Shown: positions 1 through 8,631, counted from the stretch's first letter. The stretch is 51,552 nt of DNA from JBFLYC01 sp040756735 (GCA_040756735.1 JBFLYC010000029.1:1-51552), one strand, 5' to 3'. Made by a program: numbers and translations. Notes: generated by a model from the sequence alone, not told the origin.

Positions 1-125
1 AGGATCAAAGCAATCCACCGAAGAAGTTCGGGCAGAGCAGGCATTTTCTTGCTTAATGCGTACATGGTTTTACCAGGCTGAATATACAGAAATTGCTATA
101 TTGCCCACGCTTATGAGTAAGAGCC
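1..125. other. unidentified DNA replacing the 3' part of flhA
   Basis: After the FlhA residues EPENVLSL (near position 128) none of the three minus-strand frames continues into the conserved start of the FlhA cytoplasmic domain, which normally reads close to LLQVDP followed by a GY.LIPL motif. All frames hit stops or unrelated sequence, so a simple frameshift does not explain it. One minus-strand frame near positions 1-60 reads MPALPELLRWIAL, which faintly recalls the end of IS4-type transposases, but this is too short to name an element. An inserted element or an assembly break at a repeat is the most likely reading (inference). Confidence 0.4.
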
Positions 126-1182
126 TCAAAGAAAGCACATTTTCCGGCTCCTTTTGTAGAGAGGTCGCTGTCTTTTGTACATTTTCATCTTCAATTTGCT
201 TTTTCTGTTCCTCTTTATGTAAAAGGTAAGCAGTTATACCAGCCCCAGCAGACAAAATCAGAAAGGGCACACTTGGCAAACCAGGCATGATACCTAAAAA
301 AGCCAGAATAACAGCTGCTAAACCTACTACTTTAGGAAAAGCAGACAACTGCTGGGTTAAATCCTTACCAAGGCTCTGACCTGTAGCAGCCCTGGTAACT
401 AAAATACCGGTGGCTGTAGATACTAGTAAAGCCGGTATTTGTGTTACCAAACCGTCCCCTACTGTTAAAAGGGTATATCTTTGAAGAGCTTGGGTTACAG
501 GCAATCCTACTTGCCATACTCCAATAATCAACCCTCCAAGAATATTCACCAGAGCTATCACAATACCTGCAATGGCATCACCCTTTACAAATTTACTAGC
601 ACCATCCATAGCGCCGAAAAAATCTGCCTCTCTTTGAATTACTTCCCTTCTTTCTTTTGCCTCCTGATCGGTAATAACCCCGGCATTTAAATCAGCATCA
701 ATACTCATTTGTTTACCAGGCATGGCATCCAGGGTAAAACGTGCTGCCACTTCAGCAACCCTGCTGGCACCGTTAGTGATAACCACAAACTGAATGACTG
801 TTATGATAATGAAAATTATAAAGCCAACAACATAATTGCCTCCTACTACAAATTCGCCAAAGGCCTGGATAACCTTACCAGCGCTGCCTTGACCAAGAAT
901 TAGGCGAGTGGAAGAGATATTTAAGGCTAACCTAAAAAGTGTAACCACCAGCAGCAGAGATGGGAACACTGAAAACTGTAACGGCCTGGTGATAAACATA
1001 GTTGTTAAAATGATTATCATCCCTATGGATAAGCTTAAAGTCAATAAAAGGTCCAAAACATGGGGATTAACGGGAATAACTATTATTAAAACAATTGATA
1101 TAATAAGAGCAGCAATTAAGAGATCTGTATGTCCTAAAGCCTTCAAAAGTCGATTTCTAAACATATGCTGGTTTTGCGGCAT
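70..1182 (-). CDS. flhA: FlhA, flagellar export gate protein, truncated to its membrane half
   Basis: FlhA is the nonameric gate of the flagellar type III export apparatus. It has an N-terminal multi-pass membrane domain and a C-terminal cytoplasmic domain that docks chaperone-substrate complexes. Here 370 residues are present, against about 680-700 in the family. Several hydrophobic segments and the FHIPEP family signature are intact (around residues 145-175, with MPGKQMSIDADLNAG). The protein then passes the linker and ends in an unrelated tail of about 16 residues. The start ATG overlaps the flhB stop as TAATG, so the gene is translationally coupled as the last gene of the long flagellar operon. 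As read, the protein lacks the chaperone-docking domain and should not support export. Either the gene is broken or the sequence is chimeric at this edge. Confidence 0.9.
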   Translation of the reverse strand: MPQNQHMFRNRLLKALGHTDLLIAALIISIVLIIVIPVNPHVLDLLLTLSLSIGMIIILTTMFITRPLQFSVFPSLLLVVTLFRLALNISSTRLILGQGSAGKVIQAFGEFVVGGNYVVGFIIFIIITVIQFVVITNGASRVAEVAARFTLDAMPGKQMSIDADLNAGVITDQEAKERREVIQREADFFGAMDGASKFVKGDAIAGIVIALVNILGGLIIGVWQVGLPVTQALQRYTLLTVGDGLVTQIPALLVSTATGILVTRAATGQSLGKDLTQQLSAFPKVVGLAAVILAFLGIMPGLPSVPFLILSAGAGITAYLLHKEEQKKQIEDENVQKTATSLQKEPENVLSLRLLLISVGNIAISVYSAW

Positions 1183-2288
1183 TATAATACTCTCCCTTTA
1201 TGCTTTAACCTGTACAAGGCTGCCAATATTTCTGCTACTGCCTGGTATAATTCCACAGGTATCTCCTGTCCAATTTCAACAGTTTCAAACAAGGTCCAGG
1301 CAAGGGATTTATTCTCAATGACCGGTATGTTCTTTTCCACGGCGATGCTGATTATTTTTTGGGCTATATAACCTGCACCCTTGGCCAAAACCACCGGAGC
1401 TTCTGTCAACCCATCCTCATATTTGATGGCTATAGCTAGGTGAGTCGGGTTTGTAATCACCACAGTAGCTTCTGGTACCTGTGACATCATGCGGCTCATT
1501 GCCAATTTTCTCTGTTTTTCTTTCACCTTTGACTTGATAAGGGGATCCCCCTCAGTCTGTCTATATTCCTGCTTAACCTCATATTTACTCATTTTAATCC
1601 TTTGTTTGAATTCCCATTTCTGATAAATAGTATCCAAAACTGCTACCATGATAAAAATTACTGATGCACCCACGGCCACCTTGAAGATTACATTGGAAAC
1701 CAAAGATGTTATACCGCTTATGCCCATATCTACCATAAATAACATCTCATGAAAAGCGCTTTTTACTATCATGTAGACTGTCAAGCCAACTATAGCTATC
1801 TTTAGAATGGCCTTTACCATTTCTACAAGGGCTTTTTTTGAAAAAATTCTTTTAAGTCCTTCTACAGGGTTTAAATTACTTAACTTGGGCTTGATTGCTT
1901 CTGGAGCAAACATAAAACCTACCTGTAAGAGATTAGCTGACAGTCCTATTGCTACAGCTACCACAAAGATTGGGGCAAGTATTTCAAAATAAGTTGTCAT
2001 GAACAGTTTTATCAGGTAAACTAATTGACCATGGGTCAACTCCTTAATCATTTCCTGTGACAAGATTTGAATAATAAAACCCTTTAGTTTATCCCCATAA
2101 TACCCTCTAATCCAGTAGATGGTTAAGACCATTGACAGAATAATCAAAGCAGCATTTAAATCCGAACTCCTGGCAACCTGCCCCTTTTTTCTAACTTGTT
2201 GTTTTTTATGGGGGGTTGCCTCTTCTGTTTTCTCTTCCTCAGCAAATAACTGGAGGTTAATTCTTATGAGTTCCTCGTTATTATTCAT
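1182..2288 (-). CDS. flhB: FlhB, flagellar export switch protein
   Basis: FlhB is a membrane component of the flagellar type III export gate that switches export from rod/hook to filament substrates after self-cleavage. The 368-residue protein has the usual charged N terminus (EEEKTEEATPHKKQQVRKKGQVARS), four hydrophobic segments between about residues 45 and 220, and the autocleavage motif NPTH at residues 280-283. This is a full-length family member. The ATG lies inside the end of fliR (4-base overlap) and the stop overlaps the flhA start, so translation is coupled on both sides. FlhB interacts with FliK, encoded earlier in the same operon, to sense hook completion. Confidence 0.97.
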   Translation of the reverse strand: MNNNEELIRINLQLFAEEEKTEEATPHKKQQVRKKGQVARSSDLNAALIILSMVLTIYWIRGYYGDKLKGFIIQILSQEMIKELTHGQLVYLIKLFMTTYFEILAPIFVVAVAIGLSANLLQVGFMFAPEAIKPKLSNLNPVEGLKRIFSKKALVEMVKAILKIAIVGLTVYMIVKSAFHEMLFMVDMGISGITSLVSNVIFKVAVGASVIFIMVAVLDTIYQKWEFKQRIKMSKYEVKQEYRQTEGDPLIKSKVKEKQRKLAMSRMMSQVPEATVVITNPTHLAIAIKYEDGLTEAPVVLAKGAGYIAQKIISIAVEKNIPVIENKSLAWTLFETVEIGQEIPVELYQAVAEILAALYRLKHKGRVL

Positions 2289-3052
2289 GGCAAGAAGTAC
2301 TCCAAAACGCTTATGAGATCCCTCTCCATCTGGGATATAAGGTAACCTATTACTACCACAAAAAGCGGTAGTACAAGTGCAACCGTCACCATTCCTAATC
2401 CCGCCTTTAAAGGAAAACCTAAGATAAACACATTTAATTGGGGAACAGTTCGGGCAATTAAACCCAGAGAAATATCACTGATCACCAAAACAGCTATAAT
2501 AGGGGCAGCTATTTTAAAAGCAAGGGCAAACATTCCTATAAAGACTTTCAAAAAAAATAATCCAAGAACCGGTTGTACATCTGCGCCTGCAATAGGAACC
2601 ACAGAATAACTGTGAGCTAAAGCAGCAATTAAAACATGATGACCATCAAGGGCAATAAATACTAACATTGCAACCAAATATTTAAACTGTCCCATCAAGG
2701 TAGTCCTGAATTGTGTCTGTGGATCTAGTACGCTTGCCATGGCAAATCCCATTTGAATATCTATTAGTTCTCCCGCGATTCTTATTGCAGAAAAGATCAT
2801 TCCTGCTAAAAATCCCATAGCTAACCCAACAGCTACCTCTTTAATGACCATAAACCACCATACGCCTGGGGTAAGTTCTCCTAGTGGCACGTAATTAACA
2901 ATTGGATATATAATTACAGATAACAAAAAACTAAAACCAACTTTCAACAATGCGGGTATCCCCTGCATTGAAAAAAAGGGAGCAATAAATATGAAGGAAG
3001 CCATGCGAGCAAATAGCAATAGCCATACTTGAATAACAGAATAATCTAACAT
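2285..3052 (-). CDS. fliR: FliR, flagellar export gate membrane protein
   Basis: FliR, FliP and FliQ form the export-gate channel inside the MS ring. The 255-residue protein is almost wholly hydrophobic with six predicted membrane segments. It carries the family pattern around residues 80-115 (GFLAGMIFSAIRIAGELIDIQ, then a GF motif and DPQTQ). The start ATG has a ribosome site AGGTGAG at good spacing, and its stop overlaps the start of flhB by four bases. The order fliP-fliQ-fliR-flhB-flhA is the standard Firmicutes arrangement. Length and composition are normal. Confidence 0.96.
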   Translation of the reverse strand: MLDYSVIQVWLLLFARMASFIFIAPFFSMQGIPALLKVGFSFLLSVIIYPIVNYVPLGELTPGVWWFMVIKEVAVGLAMGFLAGMIFSAIRIAGELIDIQMGFAMASVLDPQTQFRTTLMGQFKYLVAMLVFIALDGHHVLIAALAHSYSVVPIAGADVQPVLGLFFLKVFIGMFALAFKIAAPIIAVLVISDISLGLIARTVPQLNVFILGFPLKAGLGMVTVALVLPLFVVVIGYLISQMERDLISVLEYFLP

Positions 3053-3060
3053 GATCTCAC

Positions 3061-3330
3061 CTAACGAATCATTCTAGCCAGATTGGAAAAAATACTCCCA
3101 GCAAAGTTAGTTATGGATGTTAGCATCCAAGAACTAAAAACAAAGATTGCAAAAAATACAGCAATAATTTTAGGCACAAAGGTTAACGTCTGTTCCTGAA
3201 TTTGCGTGGTGGCCATTAAGATACTGATTGCAACTCCCACCAGCAGACCAGCTCCTAAAGCCGGCAAGGCCAAAAGAATGGCTAAACTTAAAGCCTCCCT
3301 GGCTAAGTGAATAACCATCTCCTGTGTCAT
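3061..3330 (-). CDS. fliQ: FliQ, flagellar export gate membrane protein
   Basis: FliQ is a small two-helix membrane protein of the export gate. I chose the ATG at 3330, giving MTQEMVIHLAREAL and 89 residues, the normal family length. It follows a GGAGGTGG ribosome site about six bases upstream. An in-frame start 45 bases earlier would overlap fliP and add 15 atypical residues. Two hydrophobic segments (about 15-40 and 52-75) flank the conserved region with ATTQIQEQTLTFVPK. The gene lies between fliP and fliR with only a few bases on each side. Confidence 0.95.
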   Translation of the reverse strand: MTQEMVIHLAREALSLAILLALPALGAGLLVGVAISILMATTQIQEQTLTFVPKIIAVFFAIFVFSSWMLTSITNFAGSIFSNLARMIR

Positions 3331-3340
3331 AGGCCACCTC

Positions 3341-4096
3341 CTATGGACCAAAGCTTTCCAACAACGATTTAACAATCAGGTACCAGCCATCTGTCATTAC
3401 AAAAAGCAGAATTTTAAAAGGTAAAGAAATAATAATAGGGGGCACCATAAACATACCCATGGACATTAAGGTGCTGGCAATAACCATGTCAATTATTAAA
3501 AATGGAATAAATATTAAAAATCCCATTTGAAAAGCTGTTTTCAGTTCACTGATTACAAAAGCAGGTATCAACACCATGATTCCTATATCATCAGTTGATG
3601 AAGGCCTATCCATCCCAGAGGCATTTACAAAAAGGGCAAGATCTTTTTCTCTGGTATGTTTAAGCATAAAATCCTTTAAATGTCCTTCAGCATTTTTAAT
3701 AGCAGTCTCCTGGGTAATCTCATTGACTAAATAAGGGTCAATAGCATCCGCCTTGATATCTGCAAAGACTGGCGCCATTATAAAAAAAGTTAAAAACAGA
3801 GCTAAACCTATCAGCACCTGATTTGGAGGTGTCTGTTGTGTAGCCATGGCAGTACGAACAAAGGATAAGACTACTACTATTCTAGTAAAAGAAGTCATTA
3901 ATATCATAAAAGCCGGTACTAGAGCAAGTATTGTCAATATAAAGAGTACTTTTAAAGAATCAACCACCTGCTCCGGTTGATCTGTAGGATTAACAGAAAG
4001 GTTTATGCCTGGTAAAGGTGCAGCATACACCTGTTGGGAGCAAAACCAACAAAGAATTATAAATATTGCTGCTGCGTACGCATACCTCTTGTTCAT
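3341..4096 (-). CDS. fliP: FliP, flagellar export gate membrane protein
   Basis: FliP forms the pentameric core of the export channel. The 251-residue protein begins with a cleavable-looking signal segment (residues 1-25, ending VYAAP), as is usual for FliP. It contains the family motifs around SFTRIVVVLSFVR and TPPNQVLIGLALFLTFF, a soluble loop at about 115-175, and two C-terminal hydrophobic segments, including a stretch with MGMFMVPP. The start overlaps the end of fliO. There is a GGAG ribosome site very close to the ATG. Normal length. Confidence 0.96.
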   Translation of the reverse strand: MNKRYAYAAAIFIILCWFCSQQVYAAPLPGINLSVNPTDQPEQVVDSLKVLFILTILALVPAFMILMTSFTRIVVVLSFVRTAMATQQTPPNQVLIGLALFLTFFIMAPVFADIKADAIDPYLVNEITQETAIKNAEGHLKDFMLKHTREKDLALFVNASGMDRPSSTDDIGIMVLIPAFVISELKTAFQMGFLIFIPFLIIDMVIASTLMSMGMFMVPPIIISLPFKILLFVMTDGWYLIVKSLLESFGP

Positions 4097-4440
4097 TTGC
4101 TCCTTTCTCCCCCTTTCTTTGTAAGCTTGGCCAAAAGGTGGGAAAATTTATCAGCGCTATCAGATAAACCCTCAACAGGTTTGTAGCCTGTAAGCTTTGA
4201 AAGCAGTTGTATCTGTTGTTCGGTAACTCCAAGAAGATAATAGTCGTCAGCAACTTTTGTTATAACCAAAAAAGCACGATTACCAAGGCTTATTTGTTCA
4301 ATGATTTGAAGACTGCCTTTATGATGAATCATGGTTTTTCGACCAAAAACCAACTTAATGGTGAAATAGGCCATGACTAATACAATAGGCAAAGTAATCA
4401 TTATTCTTAATAGGGCTTTCCAAAAATCGAATTCAAGCAC
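4093..4440 (-). CDS. fliO: FliO, flagellar export assembly protein
   Basis: FliO (FliO/FliZ family) is a bitopic membrane protein that helps assemble the FliP ring. The protein has one hydrophobic segment near residues 12-32 and a basic cytoplasmic domain with the family-type stretch LQIIEQISLGNRAFLVI and YYLLGVTEQQI. The first ATG, at 4446, sits directly against AGGGGG. A GTG six bases later has better spacing, so the mature start is probably 4440, giving 115 residues. The gene overlaps fliP by four bases and follows fliN, which is the expected neighbourhood. Confidence 0.9.
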   Translation of the reverse strand: MLEFDFWKALLRIMITLPIVLVMAYFTIKLVFGRKTMIHHKGSLQIIEQISLGNRAFLVITKVADDYYLLGVTEQQIQLLSKLTGYKPVEGLSDSADKFSHLLAKLTKKGGERSK

Positions 4441-4454
4441 TTGCATCCCCCTAG

Positions 4455-4823
4455 TTATTCACTGCCATTTTCAATGAGACTGGTTATGCGTATCCCAAAC
4501 AGTTCATTTATTACTACAACTTCACCCTTTGCAAAAGCCTCCCCATCAAATTTGACATCTACAGGTTCCCCTGCCAACTTTTCTAAACTAATTAAATGGC
4601 CCTCCTCTAGGCTTAAAACTTCACGCAAAGTCATGGTTGTATTAGAAAGCTCTACAAATATGTCAATCTTTAACCCTTGAAAAACTTTCATGTCAGGCTG
4701 AGATGAATAGACACCATTAGCAGTAAAGGGTGCTAACTTAACTTTTCTGATTTGGGTACGATTATCTGCCATCCCATTTAACATACTACGGATTTGTTCT
4801 TCGCTTATATTAGCTAAAGTCAT
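4455..4823 (-). CDS. fliN: FliN-type flagellar switch protein (single SpoA domain)
   Basis: FliN forms the lower part of the C ring and takes part in torque switching and export docking. This short protein ends in a SpoA (surface presentation) domain, about residues 50-122. It contains DIFVELSNTTMTLREVLSLEEGHLISLEK and ends with the typical VVINELFGIRIT. There is no CheC-like phosphatase domain, so it is not FliY. The longest frame starts at a GTG (4838) that overlaps the fliL stop. The ATG at 4823 has a GAGG site nine bases upstream and is preferred. The usual fliM gene is missing between fliL and this gene. Confidence 0.92.
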   Translation of the reverse strand: MTLANISEEQIRSMLNGMADNRTQIRKVKLAPFTANGVYSSQPDMKVFQGLKIDIFVELSNTTMTLREVLSLEEGHLISLEKLAGEPVDVKFDGEAFAKGEVVVINELFGIRITSLIENGSE

Positions 4824-4834
4824 GTTCTTCAACC

Positions 4835-5326
4835 TCACTGGATAATGAATTCTTTAAAATATAAACCGATGACCTCTCCATCCATTAACAAGTCATTTAT
4901 AGATTTTATCAACTCAGCCCTAATAGCTTCGACTTTTTCTGGAGTATCTAAATCATTTACTCGTTTACTGCGCAAAACGTTGATAATCACATCCTTAATC
5001 CGATGTTCCTTTTGCTCAAGCTCTGCAGACAGTTTCTTTTTCGTTGGCATCCAGCCGCCTTCATGGTATTCTAAAATAATTTGAGTACGCAAGTACCGTC
5101 TGAGACCTGCATCAGCTAAGTTAATTGAAAAACTTGGGATTGTCATAGTGTGTACATTTTTCATTGATAAAGGGCTATCATCTTGTTCCTGGGCAGCAAC
5201 ATAGTTGAAGTAAAACCCGACTCCCCCTGCTATGAGTACAAGGGGTAATGCAAAAATCAAAACCCATTTAAGCCATCGTCTTTTCTTTTTAGTTTCCTGA
5301 TTTTCTTTCTGTGTCTTTTCCGTCAC
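4835..5326 (-). CDS. fliL: FliL, flagellar basal body-associated protein
   Basis: FliL is a single-pass membrane protein that surrounds the stator units and supports torque. The 163-residue protein has a lysine-rich N terminus (KKKRRWLKW), one membrane helix (about 20-42) and an outer domain with SFSINLADAGLRRYLRTQIILEY. It ends in FIIQ, typical of FliL. The GTG start at 5326 follows GAGGTG at proper spacing and lies 38 bases inside the motB reading frame. The stop overlaps the alternative fliN start. The gene sits next to motA-motB, in keeping with its stator role. Confidence 0.93.
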   Translation of the reverse strand: MTEKTQKENQETKKKRRWLKWVLIFALPLVLIAGGVGFYFNYVAAQEQDDSPLSMKNVHTMTIPSFSINLADAGLRRYLRTQIILEYHEGGWMPTKKKLSAELEQKEHRIKDVIINVLRSKRVNDLDTPEKVEAIRAELIKSINDLLMDGEVIGLYFKEFIIQ

Positions 5327-6098
5327 TATCTAACACCTCACTTTTAAATGGGTTCTCAGCATTCACAACAATAACAACTCGCCTGTTTAACTGCCAGTTC
5401 TCGGGGCTATCATTTGGCACAACGGGATGATATTCCCCTAATCCTACAACTGCAAACCTTTGGGGTTCTAAACCCAATTCCTCAATAAAATACCTCACTA
5501 CATTCAGTGCTCTTGCCGTAGACAATTCCCAATTGCTGGGAAATTCTTTATTGTTGATAGGTCTATTGTCGGTATGGCCTTCTACAGAAATCATGTAAGG
5601 AAGATCCCTTAATAATGGCTCTAAATGTGCTAAAACTTCTTTTGCATTTGGCGTTAACTTTGCTTTAGCTGAATCAAAGAGTATCTTGTCTTTGATCTCC
5701 AGGGCTATGCCCCTTACCTCAAAACGCACATCTACCACATTGGCCAGGTTGTGTTCCTCAATATAGTCAAGTACCATATGATATACTTCAACTAGCGGGT
5801 TCTCCTCAATTATGTCGCTAAAGTCCATCTGCTTTGCATCCTGAAAACCACCTTCGGTTGATGTAATATCTTGGCTCTCAGGCTCAGGAGGAGATTCTAA
5901 AGGCTGAGGCCCCATGCTTAAAATCCCAGCGCCTTGAAAAGACGCTATAAATCTTTGAAATTTAATAATATCAATAATTGAAAAGGAGTACAGGAGAATA
6001 AAAAATACAAGTACCAGTGTTACCAAGTCGGAATAGGTAACCATCCACAAGGGAGCGCCCTCTTCCCTAGATTGCTTCTTCCTCATATTTCGGCTCAT
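5289..6098 (-). CDS. motB: MotB, flagellar stator protein
   Basis: MotB anchors the stator to peptidoglycan and carries the ion-binding aspartate. The 269-residue protein has a short cytoplasmic tail and one membrane helix with Asp24 in the motif TYSDLVTLVLVFF. A linker (about 60-110) leads to an OmpA-like peptidoglycan-binding domain with GHTDNRP at residues 174-180 and a C-terminal NRRVVIVV. The ATG overlaps the motA stop. The coupling ion (proton or sodium) cannot be decided by eye: the helix ends in LLYSFS, a pattern also seen in sodium-type stators. Confidence 0.95.
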   Translation of the reverse strand: MSRNMRKKQSREEGAPLWMVTYSDLVTLVLVFFILLYSFSIIDIIKFQRFIASFQGAGILSMGPQPLESPPEPESQDITSTEGGFQDAKQMDFSDIIEENPLVEVYHMVLDYIEEHNLANVVDVRFEVRGIALEIKDKILFDSAKAKLTPNAKEVLAHLEPLLRDLPYMISVEGHTDNRPINNKEFPSNWELSTARALNVVRYFIEELGLEPQRFAVVGLGEYHPVVPNDSPENWQLNRRVVIVVNAENPFKSEVLDSDGKDTERKSGN

Positions 6099-6901
6099 GA
6101 AACCACCGCCTCTTTTTCTTGCTCCCTTATTAAATGGTTCTTTTGCTCAAGGCGTGGGCCGACAAAGGCTTTTAGTTTCTCCTCTAAAATACGAGGATTC
6201 ATGCCTGACTGTATTCCTATAACTCCCTCAAGCATTAGGTACCTGGCAAGAACCTCTTCCTCACTCTTTAATTCTAATTTACCAGCCATGGGAATAAAAA
6301 GCATATTGGCCAGAAGAGCCCCATAAAAAGTAGTTAAAAGGGCTAAAGCCATAGCAGGTCCCAAAGCGCTGGGGTCATCAAGCTTTGTCAGCATTTGTAT
6401 CAAACCTATCAAGGTTCCTATCATGCCGAAAGAAGGAGCTAAAGTACCCCATGCTTTAAAAACCTTTTGCCCTAATTCATGACGTTCCCTAGTATAATTT
6501 ATGTCCGTTTCTAAAATATCCTTGATTAAATCAGGGTCTAAAGCATCCACCATCAAGCGTATTCCTTTTTGGTAGAAAGGATCTTCAAGCCTTTCAATAT
6601 CATCCTCTAGGCCCAGCAACCCTTGCCTCCTGGCTTTCCTGGCTAACTCAGCGTAAATGTCTATTATTCCCTGGTAGTCAATCTCATTCCTCTTAAAGAT
6701 ATTGCGGCTGGTTTTTAAAACATTAAAGACCTGTTCAGAATTAAAGTGTATAAGCAAAGCTGCGAAAGATCCCCCAACAGTAACTAACACTCCAGGAAGA
6801 CTGACAAAAACTGCTAAAGTACTATTAATTAAAATGGCGATTAACACCATTCCAAAACCGGCTACTATGCCAATGAGACTCATCATGTCAAATCTATTCA
6901 T
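6095..6901 (-). CDS. motA: MotA, flagellar stator protein
   Basis: MotA forms the pentameric ion channel ring of the stator with MotB. The ATG at 6901 follows GAGGTG by six bases and gives MNRFDMMSLIGIVAG, 268 residues. An in-frame GTG nine bases earlier is less well placed. Four membrane segments are visible: two at about 7-50, and two at about 145-200 with the conserved GMIGTLIGLIQML and PAMALALLTTFYGALLANMLF. A large cytoplasmic loop lies between them. The gene overlaps flbD by eight bases at its start and motB by four at its end. Confidence 0.95.
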   Translation of the reverse strand: MNRFDMMSLIGIVAGFGMVLIAILINSTLAVFVSLPGVLVTVGGSFAALLIHFNSEQVFNVLKTSRNIFKRNEIDYQGIIDIYAELARKARRQGLLGLEDDIERLEDPFYQKGIRLMVDALDPDLIKDILETDINYTRERHELGQKVFKAWGTLAPSFGMIGTLIGLIQMLTKLDDPSALGPAMALALLTTFYGALLANMLFIPMAGKLELKSEEEVLARYLMLEGVIGIQSGMNPRILEEKLKAFVGPRLEQKNHLIREQEKEAVVS

Positions 6902-7115
6902 ATAGTTCACCTCTGTGAGCCGGGGTTAAAGAATTTTTCATAACCATACTCTGGTATTCGATAGCTCTGCCAATTACTTCATCAACACCCTCCAGTACAA
7001 TAATTTTTTTGCCCGTGGTTAGGCTAATGACTGTTTCAGGCATGCTTTCAATTTTTTCAATGAGGTTAATGTTAACTACTATGGTCCGATTATCCATACT
7101 GGTCAGTTTAATCAA
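6894..7115 (-). CDS. flbD: FlbD family flagellar protein
   Basis: FlbD-family proteins are small (60-75 residue) proteins of unknown function almost always encoded between flgE and motA in Firmicutes flagellar operons. I chose a TTG start at 7115 preceded by GGGGTG, giving 73 residues that begin MIKLTSMDNRTIVVN, the family's usual start. The longer frame from 7175 has no ribosome site and adds 20 atypical residues. The core pattern LIEKIESMPETVISLTTGKK fits the family. It is unrelated to the Caulobacter FlbD regulator. Confidence 0.88.
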   Translation of the reverse strand: MIKLTSMDNRTIVVNINLIEKIESMPETVISLTTGKKIIVLEGVDEVIGRAIEYQSMVMKNSLTPAHRGELYE

Positions 7116-7191
7116 GTCTACACCCCGTTTAATATGTATTAGCTGAATGAGCTTGCAATAAGCCCATTCAGCCATAAATATTAATAACTAG

Positions 7192-8151
7192 TTATCTCTT
7201 AATCTGAGCCAATTCCTGGAGCATTTCATCAGAAGTCCTAATTGTCCTGGCATTGGCTTGATGTCCTCTCTGGGTAATAATCATATCGGTAAATTCTTCA
7301 GCTAGGTCTACATTTGACATTTCTAAAGAGCCTGGCAGTAAAACTCCCTGGCCTTTATCGCCCCCTGGACCACCATATTGCGGATAACCTGAGTTTCTGG
7401 TGGCAGCATACATATTCTGTCCGGATTTTTCCAGACCCATGGGGTTATTAAACTTTGCAATGGCAATAGGAACTGCAGCAGAATCAGGATCTGTTGGATC
7501 AGCGCCAAAAGCAGTTATATTTCCATTTTGATCTATGAAAGTTATAAACCCTTGAGCATCAACGGACACATTCCTCACTTTTTCAATGTCAACCCTGATC
7601 AGGCTTAAGGGCGGCTCATAATCAGGGTCCATGGAATCGCCATTGTCCATTCCAGACACATAGCCCAGCACATATTTGCCTGTAGAACTAACAACTAAAA
7701 AACCTTCCTCATCAAATGCAAGATTGCCTGCCCTGGTATAGGAAATTGTCTGGGGTTTCACTGCATCAACCAGGTCCTGAAGACTAATGTCCGGGTCCAA
7801 AACCCCCTCATCCCTAAAATCGCTTAAATCAGCATCAGCTACAACGAAAAACCCATCCCCCTGAATCATTACATCAAAGTTATTGCCTGTTGACATGGCA
7901 GCACCTTGGCCATGTATTACATCTATACTTCCTAAACTAACCCCTAGGCCAACCTGTACAGGGTTCATACCCCCTACATTGGCAGTTGGTTGGGAAGCCC
8001 CTCTTAATGTTTGGCTGAGCATATCTTGAAACACTGTCCTTGATTTTTTAAAACCAATAGTATTGACATTGGCAATATTGTTACCAATCACATCCATTCT
8101 TAGCTGGTGTGTTCTTAACCCGGCAACTCCTGAGTATAATGAACGCATCAT
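7192..8151 (-). CDS. flgE: FlgE, flagellar hook protein
   Basis: FlgE polymerises into the hook that joins rod and filament. The 319-residue protein opens with the rod/hook N-terminal motif MMRSLYSGVAGLRTHQLRMD and GNNIANVNTIGFK. It has the middle motif FDVMIQGDGFFVV (about 92-104) and ends with the C-terminal domain SNVDLAEEFTDMIITQRGHQANARTI. It is short compared with enteric FlgE, as is common in Firmicutes, and could also be called FlgE/F/G-like. The position after flgD and the hook-length gene fliK supports FlgE. A strong GGAGG precedes the ATG by nine bases. Confidence 0.93.
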   Translation of the reverse strand: MMRSLYSGVAGLRTHQLRMDVIGNNIANVNTIGFKKSRTVFQDMLSQTLRGASQPTANVGGMNPVQVGLGVSLGSIDVIHGQGAAMSTGNNFDVMIQGDGFFVVADADLSDFRDEGVLDPDISLQDLVDAVKPQTISYTRAGNLAFDEEGFLVVSSTGKYVLGYVSGMDNGDSMDPDYEPPLSLIRVDIEKVRNVSVDAQGFITFIDQNGNITAFGADPTDPDSAAVPIAIAKFNNPMGLEKSGQNMYAATRNSGYPQYGGPGGDKGQGVLLPGSLEMSNVDLAEEFTDMIITQRGHQANARTIRTSDEMLQELAQIKR

Positions 8152-8238
8152 AATAAATGACCTCCTTCAAATAATTATTTGCCTGCTTCCATCGGTCAGC
8201 AGGTGAGGGCTTCCTCAAAGAGGTCCAGCCCTATATTC

Positions 8239-8631
8239 TTAAATAATCACTGCACTGTCAATATTGGTAAAAACACTTTCCTTCATCCTCTGATTATCTA
8301 CTACGGTAATTACCGTATTGCTTTTAACACTCACCACCAGGGCGGCATTTTCCATAAGCACCAGTGAATCCTTACTGCCCTTTTCGAAAGCTCGTTCTAC
8401 TGCTTTAGCAATTTTTTCAATCTGTTCGGGTTTAAAATCTAAACCGCTTTGAAGCATCCGTTGCTGGGCATGAGCACTAAACCGCAATTTACTGCCAGCC
8501 TTATCCAATTCAACCTGCAGATAATCACTAAAAGGAGTTCTAGGAACATTATGATTATTGTCTCTTGGTCCTTTTACTGGAGAAGAACCTAATGGCATGA
8601 TGGGATTGTGCACATTAATCTTCTGGGTCAT
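8239..8631 (-). CDS. TIGR02530-type flagellar operon protein
   Basis: This 130-residue protein matches the small family usually annotated only as 'flagellar operon protein', encoded between flgD and flgE in Bacillus and Clostridia. The ATG at 8631 follows GAGGGAG and is preferred to the longer frame from 8721, which runs far into flgD. The conserved C-terminal half has LRFSAHAQQRMLQSGLDF, then an alternating helix, then DSLVLMENAALVVSVKSNTVITVVD. Its biochemical role is not established; position suggests hook assembly. It overlaps flgD by 17 bases. Confidence 0.85.
   Translation of the reverse strand: MTQKINVHNPIMPLGSSPVKGPRDNNHNVPRTPFSDYLQVELDKAGSKLRFSAHAQQRMLQSGLDFKPEQIEKIAKAVERAFEKGSKDSLVLMENAALVVSVKSNTVITVVDNQRMKESVFTNIDSAVII

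Noticed and set aside
5289..6098. Assigning MotA/MotB as sodium-driven
   Set aside because: The helix pattern around Asp24 is compatible with both ion types; no decisive residue could be assigned without alignment.
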